From Rhodococcus opacus (GTDB taxonomy: Bacteria > Actinomycetota > Actinomycetes > Mycobacteriales > Mycobacteriaceae): a DNA stretch of 64,000 nucleotides. The stretch covers positions 248,001 to 312,000 of the forward strand of contig NZ_JAAXPA010000008.1 of NCBI RefSeq assembly GCF_012396235.1, read 5' to 3'. The notes below the pieces were generated by a model. The model had not been told where the DNA came from, made no database searches, and was given only the letters and a program-made list of their open reading frames with translations. Shown here piece by piece: positions 42,278-56,522 of this stretch; the first letter of the stretch is position 1, and every line of letters begins with the position of its first letter. The position numbers and the translations under genes were made by a program.

Positions 42278-43218
42278 TACAGTGCACCCCTCATCACATC
42301 TTCGACGCCCTCTGCGTGGTACTGCACGTCGTCTCCGGTCAACTTCATGAAGGCGTCCTCCAGCGATCCGCGCTGAGATGCCAACTCGTACAGGACGATG
42401 CCCTGCGAACCGGCGATCCCGCCGACGACGTCCGTCGACGAATCCACCACCACGAGCGCCTGCTGCCCGTCGGATCCGTCCTCGCGCACGGTGAGCCCAT
42501 TGGACGTGAGCGCGCTACGCAACGCGTCCAGCTGGGGGCTCCGCACCCGCACCGTCGATTCCGAGGACTTGCTGACGAACTCGGACACGGTGGTGTCGGC
42601 GATCAGACGCCCCCGGCCGATGACCACCAGATGTTCTGCGGTGAGCGCCATCTCGGACAGCAGGTGGCTCGACACCAGCACGGTGCGTCCCTCCGCCGCG
42701 AGGCGCTGCATGAACTTCCGGATCCAGACGATGCCCTCCGGGTCGAGCCCGTTCACCGGCTCGTCGAACAGCAGCACCTTCGGGTCGCCGAGGAGCGTGG
42801 CGGCCAGGCCCAGGCGCTGCGACATGCCGAGCGAGAACCCGCCTGCCTTCTTCCCGGCCACCTCGGTGAGCCCGACGAGGTGCAGCACCTCGTCGACCCG
42901 GCTCTTCGGCAGCGAGTTGGACGCCGCCATCCACTGCAGGTGGGCGCGGGCCGAGCGGTTGGGGTGCACCCACTTCGCGTCGAGCAGTGCCCCCACCGTC
43001 CGCAGCGGCTGCACCAGGTCGCTGTACGGTTTGCCGTCGATCAACGCGCTGCCCGCCGTGGGGCGGTCCAACCCGAGGATCATGCGCATCGTCGTCGATT
43101 TGCCTGCACCGTTCGGGCCGAGGAAGCCGGTGACCATACCCGGCTTCACGTTGAACGTCAGGTTGTCCACCGCCTTCGTCGCACCGAAGGTCTTTGTCAG
43201 TCCCCTCACTTCAATCAT
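42277..43218 (-). CDS. ABC transporter ATP-binding protein
   Basis: 313-residue ATPase for the permease that follows. Walker A GPNGAGKST, signature FSLGMSQR (a variant of LSGGMxQR), Walker B VLLFDEPVNGLDPEG and the switch His in VLVSSHLL are all present. The C-terminal 90 residues form the accessory domain common in CcmA/NatA-type exporters. It starts at ATG 43218 and lies 113 bp downstream of thiG, possibly as an independent unit. Confidence 0.93.
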   Translation of the reverse strand: MIEVRGLTKTFGATKAVDNLTFNVKPGMVTGFLGPNGAGKSTTMRMILGLDRPTAGSALIDGKPYSDLVQPLRTVGALLDAKWVHPNRSARAHLQWMAASNSLPKSRVDEVLHLVGLTEVAGKKAGGFSLGMSQRLGLAATLLGDPKVLLFDEPVNGLDPEGIVWIRKFMQRLAAEGRTVLVSSHLLSEMALTAEHLVVIGRGRLIADTTVSEFVSKSSESTVRVRSPQLDALRSALTSNGLTVREDGSDGQQALVVVDSSTDVVGGIAGSQGIVLYELASQRGSLEDAFMKLTGDDVQYHAEGVEDVMRGAL

Positions 43219-43331
43219 GATGAGAAGGATGCCCGAACCTGCGGACGGCGCGCATCGGCCGCAGGTCTACTCCCGGCTCGTCCCCTGGTACCGGTCGGAC
43301 CCTGAGCCGGACCCCGACGCGACCCCGAGGA

Positions 43332-44316
<985 letters not shown>

Positions 44317-44318
44317 CT

Positions 44319-45386
44319 CTACCTCGCTACTTTCTCGAAACGTTCGGGGTCGGCGGCTTTCGCCTCGACCAATGCCGAGCCCTCCAACAATGCCATCGTC
44401 GCGTCGGCGGTCACCGGGGTGAGCAGGATGCCGTTACGGCCGTGTCCCGTCGCCACCACGACCCGATCGGACACCCGGCCGATCAGCGGCAGGTTGTCCG
44501 GGGTCATCGGACGCAGACCCGCCGAGGTCTCGTGCAGTTCGTACTCGCCGATGGCGGGCATCAGGGCCTCGGCGTCCGCGATCAGGTCGCGCACACCGGC
44601 CACCGTGACCTGCGTGTCGTTGCCCGACTCGTACTGGGTGGCACCGACGACGATGCCGTCGGCACGCGGCACCAGGTAGGCGGGCCTGCCGTGCACGCTG
44701 CCGCGGATGGTCCGGCCCGGCGCGGGGGTCACCCCGGGACGCGAGCGCAACCGCAGGATCTCGCCCTTCACCGGGCGAACCGGAAGCCCGGGCCACAGGG
44801 CCGGTGACGCGATGCCCGCGGTGACGACGATCTGGTCGGTGTCGAGCCGGTCGAGGCTGTGCACGGCCTCCCCGATCAGCTCCACTCCGGCGTCGGCGGC
44901 GCACCGCTGCAGCGCCTGCAACAGCAGCCTGTTGTCCACGGCCAGTTCGTCGACGGCCAAGAGTCCCAATCGGACTCCGCGACCCAGCATCGGCTCGAGG
45001 GCCCGGACTTCGGCGCGGCCCAGGATCTGCAGTTCCCGCCCCTGGGCGCCCACCCATTCGGCGATGGTCCGCAGGTCCTCCGCGTCGGCGCCGTCCAGCG
45101 CGACGGTGAGCGAACTTTCCGACGTGAACAACTCGACGCCGGCTCCGGCCTCGAGTTCCTTCCCGAATTCGGGCCACCGGTCGAGCGATGCGCTCCCCAG
45201 TTCGAGGACGCTCTCCTCGCCTGGCCAGCCCTCGGACAACGGGGCGAGCATGCCGCCCGCCACCCAGGACGCTCCCGAACCTATCGACGGGTCGTACAGC
45301 CGTACCGACCAGCCGTTGCGGGCTGCTCGCCACGCAATGGACAGGCCGATCACTCCGCCTCCGACGACGGATACCGATCTCGCCAT
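44319..45386 (-). CDS. thiO: Glycine oxidase ThiO
   Basis: 355-residue FAD enzyme that oxidises glycine to dehydroglycine for thiazole synthesis. The N-terminal FAD site is VSVVGGGVIGLSIAWRAARN, followed by SGASWVAGGMLAPLSE. The C-terminal contact is VVVATGHGRNGILLTPVTAD after SAGLRPMTPDNLPLIG. ATG 45386 is set by the motif and by the riboswitch just upstream. First gene of the thiO-thiS-thiG operon. Confidence 0.95.
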   Translation of the reverse strand: MARSVSVVGGGVIGLSIAWRAARNGWSVRLYDPSIGSGASWVAGGMLAPLSEGWPGEESVLELGSASLDRWPEFGKELEAGAGVELFTSESSLTVALDGADAEDLRTIAEWVGAQGRELQILGRAEVRALEPMLGRGVRLGLLAVDELAVDNRLLLQALQRCAADAGVELIGEAVHSLDRLDTDQIVVTAGIASPALWPGLPVRPVKGEILRLRSRPGVTPAPGRTIRGSVHGRPAYLVPRADGIVVGATQYESGNDTQVTVAGVRDLIADAEALMPAIGEYELHETSAGLRPMTPDNLPLIGRVSDRVVVATGHGRNGILLTPVTADATMALLEGSALVEAKAADPERFEKVAR

Positions 45387-45395
45387 TGAACTCCA

Positions 45396-45487
45396 CCTCA
45401 CTTCCTGCGCCGGCATGATCCGGGTCAGGTATGACGGTCGGGCTCGGCGTGAGCCCCTCTCAGCCCCACGTTCCCCGGGACTCCCGT
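45396..45487 (-). promoter_or_regulatory. TPP riboswitch upstream of thiO
   Basis: On the minus strand: GGAGTCCC, GGGGCTGAGAGGGGCTC, then ATACCTGACCCGGATCATGC and CGGCGCAGGAAG, the complete thi-box. It ends about 10 nt before the thiO start. Only about 35 bp separate its 5' end from the divergent thiE, so the two promoters must overlap there. Confidence 0.95.
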
Positions 45488-45521
45488 GTTGCACTTTCAC
45501 CGTAGAGGCTACCGTCATGCC

Positions 45522-46220
45522 GTGACCACCTCGCATCACAGCAACCTCACGGACCGTCGGCGCCGCCTCGGAACAGCACGTTTGTACCTGTGCACCGATG
45601 CTCGGCGCGAGAAGGGCGACCTGGCGCAGTTCGCCGAGGCCGCACTGTCCGGCGGCGTCGACATCATCCAGCTCCGCGACAAGGGCTCGGCCGGAGAGAA
45701 GAAGTTCGGCACGATGGACGCCCGGGACGAACTGGCGGCGCTGTCGGTGCTCGCGGCCGCGGCCAGGCGGCACGGAGCGCTGCTCGCGGTCAACGACCGC
45801 GCCGACATGGCGCTGGCGGCCGGAGCCGACGTGCTGCACCTCGGCCAGGGCGACCTGCCCGTCCCGTACGCACGGACCGTGGTGGGTTCCGACGTCCTGA
45901 TCGGACGCTCCACCCACAGCCGCGCCCAGGCCAGCCTGGCGGCGATCGAGGACGGCGTCGACTACTTCTGCACCGGACCGGTGTGGGCCACCCCCACCAA
46001 GCCCGGACGGACCGCGTCGGGCATCGATCTGGTGCGATCGACCGCCGACTCGGAGCCGAACCGCCCGTGGTTCGCGATCGGCGGCATCGACGAGTCCCGG
46101 GTTCCGGAGATCCTCGCCGCGGGTGCCTCCCGCATCGTCGTCGTCCGGGCCATCACCGAGGCCCGCGACCCGCAGGCCGCCGCGCGCTCACTGTCCGCCC
46201 TGCTGCAGCAGAACGCGTAG
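45522..46220 (+). CDS. thiE: Thiamine-phosphate synthase
   Basis: 232-residue TIM-barrel enzyme that joins the pyrimidine and thiazole phosphates. Motifs: [80 protein letters not shown] and [20 protein letters not shown]. It starts at GTG 45522, divergent from thiO. It has no room for a riboswitch of its own. Its stop directly abuts that of the convergent NUDIX gene. Confidence 0.96.
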   Translation: MTTSHHSNLTDRRRRLGTARLYLCTDARREKGDLAQFAEAALSGGVDIIQLRDKGSAGEKKFGTMDARDELAALSVLAAAARRHGALLAVNDRADMALAAGADVLHLGQGDLPVPYARTVVGSDVLIGRSTHSRAQASLAAIEDGVDYFCTGPVWATPTKPGRTASGIDLVRSTADSEPNRPWFAIGGIDESRVPEILAAGASRIVVVRAITEARDPQAAARSLSALLQQNA

Positions 46221-46979
46221 TTACGGCTGATCCAGCCAGTCCAGCACCGTGGCGGGCGGCAGGACCACGACGGTGGCCGGCAACTGTTCGATCAGGTCGG
46301 GATCGGTGGTGACGATCGCCGTCACCGTTCCCAGCGTGGTGCCGTGGCCGGCCGGTTCGGCGAGGCGGCCGACGGCGTCCAGGGCCTCGAGCACCTCGAC
46401 GCGCGGCAGCCACCCGTAGGTGCCGTCGGGCAGGTGCACCGTGCGGGGCAGGGCCTTCGACAACTGTGCCAGCGCGCCGCGCTCGCCCAGCACGTCGTGC
46501 CGGTCGAGCAGCAATCGCACCTCGGTGGTGCGCAGTTGCGGCCACCCCGCTTCGAAACCCGGGTGCAGCGGCAACCCGGCGACGTCGGTTTCCCGCACCC
46601 AGCGCAGTTCGGTGCTCTCGCCGTTCGCGACGGTGGGCAGTGGGCGCTCGGCGTCGGCGATCACCGTGGTGTAACTCCAGCCGCTCGCGGCCTTCATCGT
46701 GACGACCTCGGTGCGGACGCGGATGGCCGCGCTCTCGATGCCTGCTTCCTCGTGGGCCTCGCGCACCGCGGCGTGGGTGGTGGACTCGTGGCTGTCCCGG
46801 GCACCGCCGGGCAACGCCCACGTACCGCCCTGGTGACTCCAGACCGCACGGTGCTGTAGCAGGACGGCCGGCGTCTCGTCGGGGAGCGGCGCACGCAGCA
46901 ACAACCCGGCGGCACCGTGCTTGCCCCAATGACGACTGCCGTCCGGCCCGGTTGCCCAACCGTCACCGTCACCACGCAT
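46221..46979 (-). CDS. mutT3: NUDIX hydrolase (MutT3-like)
   Basis: A 252-residue protein. An N-terminal NUDIX domain carries the complete box GGARDSHESTTHAAVREAHE followed by EAGI. The C-terminal 80-100 residues are an extra domain (PRTVHLPDGTYGWLPRVEVL) characteristic of the Rv0413 group. Likely hydrolyses oxidised or unusual nucleotides. The start at 46979 (ATGCGTGGTGACGG) is accepted; a longer frame has no support. It converges with thiE with zero spacing. Confidence 0.9.
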   Translation of the reverse strand: MRGDGDGWATGPDGSRHWGKHGAAGLLLRAPLPDETPAVLLQHRAVWSHQGGTWALPGGARDSHESTTHAAVREAHEEAGIESAAIRVRTEVVTMKAASGWSYTTVIADAERPLPTVANGESTELRWVRETDVAGLPLHPGFEAGWPQLRTTEVRLLLDRHDVLGERGALAQLSKALPRTVHLPDGTYGWLPRVEVLEALDAVGRLAEPAGHGTTLGTVTAIVTTDPDLIEQLPATVVVLPPATVLDWLDQP

Positions 46980-47103
46980 CGACTACCCCTGTCCGACCTG
47001 ATGGGTCTCCCTGCAGTTCCCTCACACTAACGGTTTCTTCCGGAACTGCCCGTCGGCAGTCGTGAACCGACCGCTGCTTATATGCTCCCCACAAGGTGCG
47101 GCC

Positions 47104-48482
47104 ATGACACGGGAGGGGTGCGAGGTGGTTCTGCGTGAGGCACCGTCGATCGAACCCCACGGCAGCCGCGCATTGTCTGCCGCCGCGGACGACGACGTCG
47201 ACCCCGCGGTGGCACGCCGCAAGGAACTGCGCGCGTTCCTGGAGTCGACTCCCGCCAAACTCACCGCCCTCGGGGCCCTCCTGGTCCTGCTCACCCTCAC
47301 CGCCGGGTTCGTGGCCGCCTCGACGGTGAACAGCAGGGAAGCCACTCTCGACAGCGTCCTCGCGGAGACGGAACCGCTGTCGTTCTCGGCGCAGAACCTC
47401 TACAGCGCCCTGTCCGTGGCGGATGCCGCGGCCACGACGGCGTTCATCTCCGGCGGTCTCGAACCGCCCGAACTCCGGGACACCTATACGCAGGCGATCG
47501 GCACCGCCTCCGCCGACCTCGTGTACGCGTCCGGCGGACTCGCGGCGAGCGACGTGGACAGCCGCCGACTGCTTGCCTCCATCTCCACCGACCTCAGCGT
47601 CTACTCCGGTCTCGTCGAGACCGCGCGGGCCAACAATCGCACCGGTCATCCGGTCGGCGCGGCCTACCTCAGCGAGGCGTCCACACTGATGCAGACGAGC
47701 ATGCTGCCGATGGCGCAGCAGTTGCACGCCCAGCAGGAAGCCGACGTCGCGGACACGCAGCGGGACTACTCCCGTCCGCCCTGGCTGGCGCTGATCCTGA
47801 TCCTCGTCGCACTCGTCGCGTTGCTCGTCGCCCAGATCGTCATTGCGAGGCTCAGTCGGCGCACGTTCAATCTCGGGCTGATCGTGGCGTCGTCGTGCAC
47901 GGCGATCCTCCTGGCGTGGATGCTGGTCGCCGGGTTGGTCTCCTCCCTCGACACCAAGCGGGCACTGACCGAGGGCGCCCGCCCGATGCACGAGTTGACC
48001 GCGGCCCGCATCCTGGCCCAGCAGGCGCGCACCGAGGAGACCCTCAAACTGGTCCGCCGCGACTCGAACGGTGACTACGACGCCGTCTTCGAAGACAAGT
48101 CCGGTCAGCTCGACACCCTGCTGTCGAATTACCCCCACGACGGCGACCGCGCGGTCGGCCACGACGAGGTGGCGAGGGCGCAGGAGGCGTGGACGCGCTG
48201 GTCCTCGGCACACGACCGCATGAACGAGAACCTCGCCAGGGGCGACTTCGTCTCGGCGGCAATGGTCGCCATCGGACCGGGACCTTCGGATTCCGCGGCT
48301 CAGTTCACCGCCGTCGACGACGCGCTCACCGACGGAATCGGCACCGCACGCGACCGTCTGCGGTCGAATGTCGAATCCGCGGCCCGGGTGCTGACCGCGC
48401 TCGGTTCCGGCGCCATTGTCCTGACACTGATCGCGGTCGGCGGAATTATCATCGGGTTGTGGCCTCGATTGAGGGAATATCA

Positions 48483-48486
<4 letters not shown>
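47104..48486 (+). CDS. glnX: GlnX-like membrane sensor (Rv0412c homologue)
   Basis: 460-residue membrane protein. Helices lie near residues 45-65 (LTALGALLVLLTLTAGFVAA), 210-265 (WLALILILVALVALLVAQIV, ILLAWMLVAGLVSSL) and at the C-terminus (GSGAIVLTLIAVGGIIIGLW). Between them lie two outer helical-bundle domains resembling four-helix chemoreceptor sensors. In mycobacteria the homologue GlnX links the binding protein GlnH to the kinase PknG to report external amino acids. ATG 47104 is preferred because AAGGTG precedes it. The stop overlaps glnH as GTGA. Confidence 0.85.
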
Positions 48487-51811
<3,325 letters not shown>

Positions 51812-51814
51812 CGC

Positions 51815-53008
51815 TCAGGCCCCGATCAGCTCCACCGCCGCACAGGCGATCGCGAACTCCTCGTTGGTGGGCACGACCAGCACCTGAACGTCGGACTCGT
51901 CCACCGAGATACGGCGTGCGTCCCGGGAACTCGCGCGGTTGCGGTCGTCGTCGACGACGATGCCGAGGCGTCCCAGCCCGGCCAGGCTGTCGCGGCGGAC
52001 GTCGACGTTGTTCTCGCCGACTCCCCCGGTGAACGTGATGACGTCGACGCCGCCGAGTTCCACCAGGTAGGCGCCGATGTACTTGCGGAGTCGGTGCACG
52101 TACACGTCGTAGGCCAGCGCCGCAGCCTCGTCGCCCTCGCCGACCAGCGTCAGGAGCGCCCGGAAGTCGTTGACCCCCGACAAGCCCTTGAGGCCGGAAT
52201 GCCGGTTCAGGAGGTCGTCGATCTGATCGACACCCATCCCGCTGCGGTGCAGGTGCAGGATGACGCCGGGATCGACGTCCCCGGACCGCGTGCCCATGAC
52301 GAGTCCCTCGAGCGGGGTCAGCCCCATGCTGGTGTCGACGGCCAGTCCCCCGCGGATCGCGGACGCCGAGGCACCGTTCCCCAGGTGCAGGACGATCTGG
52401 TTCAGCTCGGACAGGTCCCTGCCGAGGAACTCGGCCGTGCGCGCCGACACGTACTGGTGCGACGTGCCGTGGAAGCCGTACCGCCGGATGGAGTGCTCCT
52501 TCGCGACCTGCCGGTCGATCGCATACGTCGACGCCTCCGCGGGCAGGGTATGAAAGAACGCGGTGTCGAACACCGCGACGTGCGGGATGTCCGGCAGCTC
52601 CTCCCGCGCCACCTCGATCCCGATCACGTTCGCCGGATTGTGCAGCGGCGCAAGGGTCGAAAGGTCCGAGATGGACTGCACCACTGCGTCGTCGATGATC
52701 GTGGGTTCGAAGAATACGTCGCCGCCGTGGACGATGCGATGGCCGACCGCGACGATCCCCGCCTCCCTCAGAGGTCGACCCACCTCGGCGACGATGTCCG
52801 ACAACATCTTCAGTCCGGCGCGGTGGTCGGCGATGTGAACGTGGCGCTCCGCCAATCCGGTGCGGTGGTGATAGACGATGCGCCCCTCGGGTTCCCCGAT
52901 CCTCTCGATGAGACCGGACGCCGAGGACTTACCGGTGTCCGGGTGGATCAGCTGGAACTTGATCGACGACGAACCGGAATTGACTACCAGTACGGACCCC
53001 TCGGTCAC
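51815..53008 (-). CDS. ackA: Acetate kinase
   Basis: 397-residue enzyme that converts acetyl phosphate and ADP to acetate and ATP. Motifs: [84 protein letters not shown] and [13 protein letters not shown] 53008 overlaps the pta stop (GTGA), so the pair is translationally coupled. It converges with pknG with a 3-bp gap. Confidence 0.97.
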   Translation of the reverse strand: MTEGSVLVVNSGSSSIKFQLIHPDTGKSSASGLIERIGEPEGRIVYHHRTGLAERHVHIADHRAGLKMLSDIVAEVGRPLREAGIVAVGHRIVHGGDVFFEPTIIDDAVVQSISDLSTLAPLHNPANVIGIEVAREELPDIPHVAVFDTAFFHTLPAEASTYAIDRQVAKEHSIRRYGFHGTSHQYVSARTAEFLGRDLSELNQIVLHLGNGASASAIRGGLAVDTSMGLTPLEGLVMGTRSGDVDPGVILHLHRSGMGVDQIDDLLNRHSGLKGLSGVNDFRALLTLVGEGDEAAALAYDVYVHRLRKYIGAYLVELGGVDVITFTGGVGENNVDVRRDSLAGLGRLGIVVDDDRNRASSRDARRISVDESDVQVLVVPTNEEFAIACAAVELIGA

Positions 53009-55125
53009 TGCTCTGCTCCCTGCGCCTGGATCGCGGTGATGGCCACGGTGTTCACGATGTCCTCGACCAGCGCCCCTCGCGAGAGGTCGTTGACCGGTTT
53101 GTTGAGGCCCTGCAACACCGGACCGACGGCGATGGCGCCGGCGCTGCGCTGCACGGCCTTGTACGTGTTGTTCCCGGTGTTGAGGTCGGGGAAGATGAAG
53201 ACCGTCGCCTTCCCTGCCACCGCCGAATCGGGCATCTTCTTGTCGGCCACGCTCTGCTCGATGGCAGCGTCGTACTGAATGGGGCCTTCCACCAACAGGT
53301 CCGGGCGACGCTCGCGGACGAGTTTCGTCGCAGAGCGCACCTTGTCGACGTCCGCACCGCTGCCGGAGTCGCCGGTCGAGTACGACAGCATCGCGATACG
53401 CGGATCGATACCGAATTGGGACGCCGTTTGCGCCGACGAGATCGCGATGTCGGCCAGCTGTTCGGCCGTGGGGTCGGGCACCACCGCGCAGTCCCCGTAC
53501 GCGAGCACCCGATCGGACAGGCACATCAGGAACACACTCGACACCGTGGACACTCCCGGTTGTGTCTTGATGATCTCGAACGACGGCCGGATGGTGTGCG
53601 CCGTGGTGTGCGCGGCACCGGAGACCATGCCGTCCGCGATTCCCAAGTGCACCATCATGGTTCCGAAGTACGAGATGTCGGTCATCACCTCGCGGGCACG
53701 GTCCACGGTCATGCCCTTGTGGGCGCGGAGCCGCGCGTACTCCTCGGCGAACGGACCGGCGTGTTCGGACGTCCGGGGGTCGAGCACCTGCGCGTCACCG
53801 AGGTCCACGCCGAGTTCCGCCGCGCGGCGACGCACCTGCACCTCGTCGCCGAGAATCGTCAGCTCCGCCACCTGCCGTTGCAGCAGTCTCCCCGCCGCGC
53901 GGAGGATGCGGTCGTCGTCGCCTTCCGGGAGCACGATGTGCTTGTGGTCGCGGCGGGCGCGGTCGATCAGCTGGTATTCGAACATCTGCGGAGTCACCAC
54001 CGACGGGATCGGCAGCTTCAACCGCTCCAGCAGTGTGGGTGCGTCCACCCGGAGTTCCATGACACTCAGGGCGGTGTCGATCTTGCGCTGCGAACCGACC
54101 GCCACCCGGCCACGGGTCTGCGCTGCCGCGCTGGCCGTGTCGAACGTGCCCAGTCCGGTGGTGAGGATCGGCAACCGCGGCTTGAGGCCGGCCATCAACT
54201 TCGCGATTGCCGGGTGCGGCATCAGCCCGCCGTTCATGATGATGCCCGCCAGCGACGGGAAACCTTCGGCCTCATGCGCATTCACCATCGCCAGCAGCAC
54301 GTCGGAACGGTCGGCCGGGGCGATCACCACCGTGCCCTCCGTCAGGCGTTCGAGGATGTGCTCGGCCGTCATTCCACCCACCATCACCCGCAGCGCCTCC
54401 CGGTGGAGGAGCTCCGGGTCGCCGCTGAACAGGCTCCCGTCGATCGACTCGAGGAGTTCGGCCATGGTCGGTGCGACCAGCAAGGGGATCTCGGGCAGGC
54501 TCCACGCGGGCACACCGGTGACTGCCAACGCGTCGGTGACCGCATCGAGCTGGTCGGGGTCGCACCGATTGGCGACCACGGCCAGCAGGTGCGCGTGGTG
54601 AGCGGTCAGTTCACCGATGGCGAGCTGGGCGAGTTGGGCGATCTCCTCGGGGGTACGCCGCGCTCCCCTCACGGCGAGCAACACCGGGGCGCCGAGGTTC
54701 ACGGCGATCCTGGCGTTGTAGCCGAGCTCGCTGGGGCTGGCCACGTCGGTGTAGTCGCTGCCGATCACCACGACGGCATCGCACTGCGCCGCCACCTGGT
54801 GATACCGGGAGACGATCTCGCTGAGCGCGCCGTCGGGATCGGCGTGGACCTGCTCGTACGTGACCCCCAGGGACTCCTCGTACCCGATGTCGGCCGTGGT
54901 GTGTTCGAGGAGCAACTCGAGGATGTAGTCGGTTTCCTGCGTCGATCGGGCGATGGGACGGAAGACGCCCACCCTCGCCGCGGACGCACACAGCATCTGC
55001 AGGACACCCAGCGCGATGGTGGACTTGCCGGTATCCCCCTCCGGTGAGGCGATGTAGACGCTCGACGGCTGGGGACGTGCGGGCGGATTCACGGGTGAGG
55101 GTGTCGCTGGCGCAGCCATGGCCAT
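53005..55125 (-). CDS. pta: Phosphate acetyltransferase (long form)
   Basis: About 706 residues. It has an N-terminal P-loop/BioD-like domain ([20 protein letters not shown]), a central DRTGG domain ([20 protein letters not shown]), and a C-terminal catalytic PTA domain with [29 protein letters not shown] and [13 protein letters not shown] sequence. It interconverts acetyl-CoA and acetyl phosphate. The start is uncertain among GTG 55140, ATG 55125 and ATG 55119. With ackA it forms the acetate overflow/assimilation pathway. Confidence 0.96.
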   Translation of the reverse strand: MAMAAPATPSPVNPPARPQPSSVYIASPEGDTGKSTIALGVLQMLCASAARVGVFRPIARSTQETDYILELLLEHTTADIGYEESLGVTYEQVHADPDGALSEIVSRYHQVAAQCDAVVVIGSDYTDVASPSELGYNARIAVNLGAPVLLAVRGARRTPEEIAQLAQLAIGELTAHHAHLLAVVANRCDPDQLDAVTDALAVTGVPAWSLPEIPLLVAPTMAELLESIDGSLFSGDPELLHREALRVMVGGMTAEHILERLTEGTVVIAPADRSDVLLAMVNAHEAEGFPSLAGIIMNGGLMPHPAIAKLMAGLKPRLPILTTGLGTFDTASAAAQTRGRVAVGSQRKIDTALSVMELRVDAPTLLERLKLPIPSVVTPQMFEYQLIDRARRDHKHIVLPEGDDDRILRAAGRLLQRQVAELTILGDEVQVRRRAAELGVDLGDAQVLDPRTSEHAGPFAEEYARLRAHKGMTVDRAREVMTDISYFGTMMVHLGIADGMVSGAAHTTAHTIRPSFEIIKTQPGVSTVSSVFLMCLSDRVLAYGDCAVVPDPTAEQLADIAISSAQTASQFGIDPRIAMLSYSTGDSGSGADVDKVRSATKLVRERRPDLLVEGPIQYDAAIEQSVADKKMPDSAVAGKATVFIFPDLNTGNNTYKAVQRSAGAIAVGPVLQGLNKPVNDLSRGALVEDIVNTVAITAIQAQGAEQ

Positions 55126-55187
55126 AGCGTATCCGGCCACCGGTTCTGGGTGATTGACACCGCACCCGCCCGGCGGTCAGATGACGT

Positions 55188-55697
55188 ATGGCCGAATCAC
55201 CCTTCCCCGACGTCCGATGGGGCAGCGAGAACAGCTTCCTCCGCGAACCCGCAGCCAAATTTGCCGCCACCCGACCCGGATCGTGGGTGATCCGGAAACT
55301 CGCCGGAGTCGACCGCCGGCTCCTCCAGAAGACCAGGGGACGCTTCACGATCCTCGGTCCGATCGCCGCTCCGGTAGTGCTGCTGACCACGACGGGTCGC
55401 AAGTCTGGCGCGCCACGGACGAGCCCGCTCCTCTACTACCGCGAGGGTAAGCAGATCTTCGTCGTGGGCAGCAACTTCGGGCAGGATCACCACCCGGCGT
55501 GGTCGGGGAACCTTCTCGCCCAGCCGAACGCGAAAGTCACGATCGGCGGGAAGGACATCCCCGTCACCGCGACTCTCCTCGCCGAACCGGAGCGAACACG
55601 GATCTATCGCGAATTCGACGAGATGGTGCGCGTCTACGGCGTCTACGAGCACCGAACGAACCGCACGATGCGGGTGTTCGCTCTCACCGCCTCGTGA
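55188..55697 (+). CDS. F420-dependent (Ddn-like) oxidoreductase
   Basis: A 169-residue protein of the deazaflavin-dependent nitroreductase/FDOR family, a split-barrel that uses reduced F420. Motifs: LLTTTGRKSGAPRTSPLLYY, VGSNFGQDHHPAWSGNLLAQ and EMVRVYGVYEHRTNRTMRVF near the end. Members reduce quinones or unusual substrates. It is divergent from pta 62 bp away; in M. tuberculosis the F420 enzyme gene fgd1 occupies this side of pta. Confidence 0.9.
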   Translation: MAESPFPDVRWGSENSFLREPAAKFAATRPGSWVIRKLAGVDRRLLQKTRGRFTILGPIAAPVVLLTTTGRKSGAPRTSPLLYYREGKQIFVVGSNFGQDHHPAWSGNLLAQPNAKVTIGGKDIPVTATLLAEPERTRIYREFDEMVRVYGVYEHRTNRTMRVFALTAS

Positions 55698-55856
55698 GCC
55701 GAGCGCCGTGCCGCGGACGGGAACGGCGGTGCCGCCGACCGGTAGTGGTGCCCGGTCGGGGTGCCGACGTCGATGAGGTGGGTGCGGCAGGGGTTGTCGA
55801 CTGCGCGGGCGGACCATCCTGTCAGTGATCGGCGGGGCGGGACCGAGACGGGAGAA

Positions 55857-56522
55857 TCAGGTCAGGTCGCTGAAGCGTTCGGTGTCGCGGACCTGGCCGG
55901 AGACGATGATGGTGTCGCCGGGTTCGATGACGGTGTCGGCGGTGGCGTAGGTGAAGCCCTCGCCGGGGCGTTTGATCGCGACCACGGTGACTCCGTAGGT
56001 GCTGCGGACGGTGGTGTCGCCGAGGCGTTTTCCCACGACGGTCGCGGGTGGGGTGGTCTTGACCATGGCGAAGCCGTCGTCGAATTCGATGTAGTCCATC
56101 ATCCGCCCGCGCACCAGGTGCGCTACTCGTTTGCCCATGTCGTGCTCGGGGCGCACGACATGCTGGACGCCGATCTGCCGGAGGATCTTGGCGTGGGCGT
56201 TGCTGATCGCCTTGGCCCATACGTGCGGCACCGCCAGGTTGATCAGGGCGGAGGCGGTGAGCAGGCTGGCCTCGAGGTCGGATCCGATTCCGACCACGGC
56301 CCGGTCGTAGTCGTGCACCGAGAGTTGGCGCAGCGATTCCTCGTCGGTGGTGTCGGCGACGGCGGCGTGGGTGAGGCGGTGTGAGATCTTTTGCACTACG
56401 ACCTCGTTGGCGTCGATGCCGAGCACCTCGGTGCCCTGTTCCATCAGCTCGAGGGCGAGGGACTTGCCGAACCGGCCCAGTCCCAAAACGACGACGACGT
56501 CGGAGGACGGTTTCCTAGCCAA
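55857..56522 (-). CDS. ktrA: Potassium transporter regulatory subunit (KtrA/TrkA family)
   Basis: 221-residue cytoplasmic protein with an RCK_N NAD/ATP-binding domain (VVVLGLGRFGKSLALELMEQ, IDANEVVVQ) and an RCK_C domain (ATVVGKRLGDTTVRSTYGVT to the end). It gates the TrkH-type channel encoded just upstream. The start is TTG 56522, overlapping the stop of that gene by 8 bp, with AAAGG before it. The single-RCK form matches KtrA rather than the double TrkA of E. coli. Confidence 0.92.
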   Translation of the reverse strand: MARKPSSDVVVVLGLGRFGKSLALELMEQGTEVLGIDANEVVVQKISHRLTHAAVADTTDEESLRQLSVHDYDRAVVGIGSDLEASLLTASALINLAVPHVWAKAISNAHAKILRQIGVQHVVRPEHDMGKRVAHLVRGRMMDYIEFDDGFAMVKTTPPATVVGKRLGDTTVRSTYGVTVVAIKRPGEGFTYATADTVIEPGDTIIVSGQVRDTERFSDLT

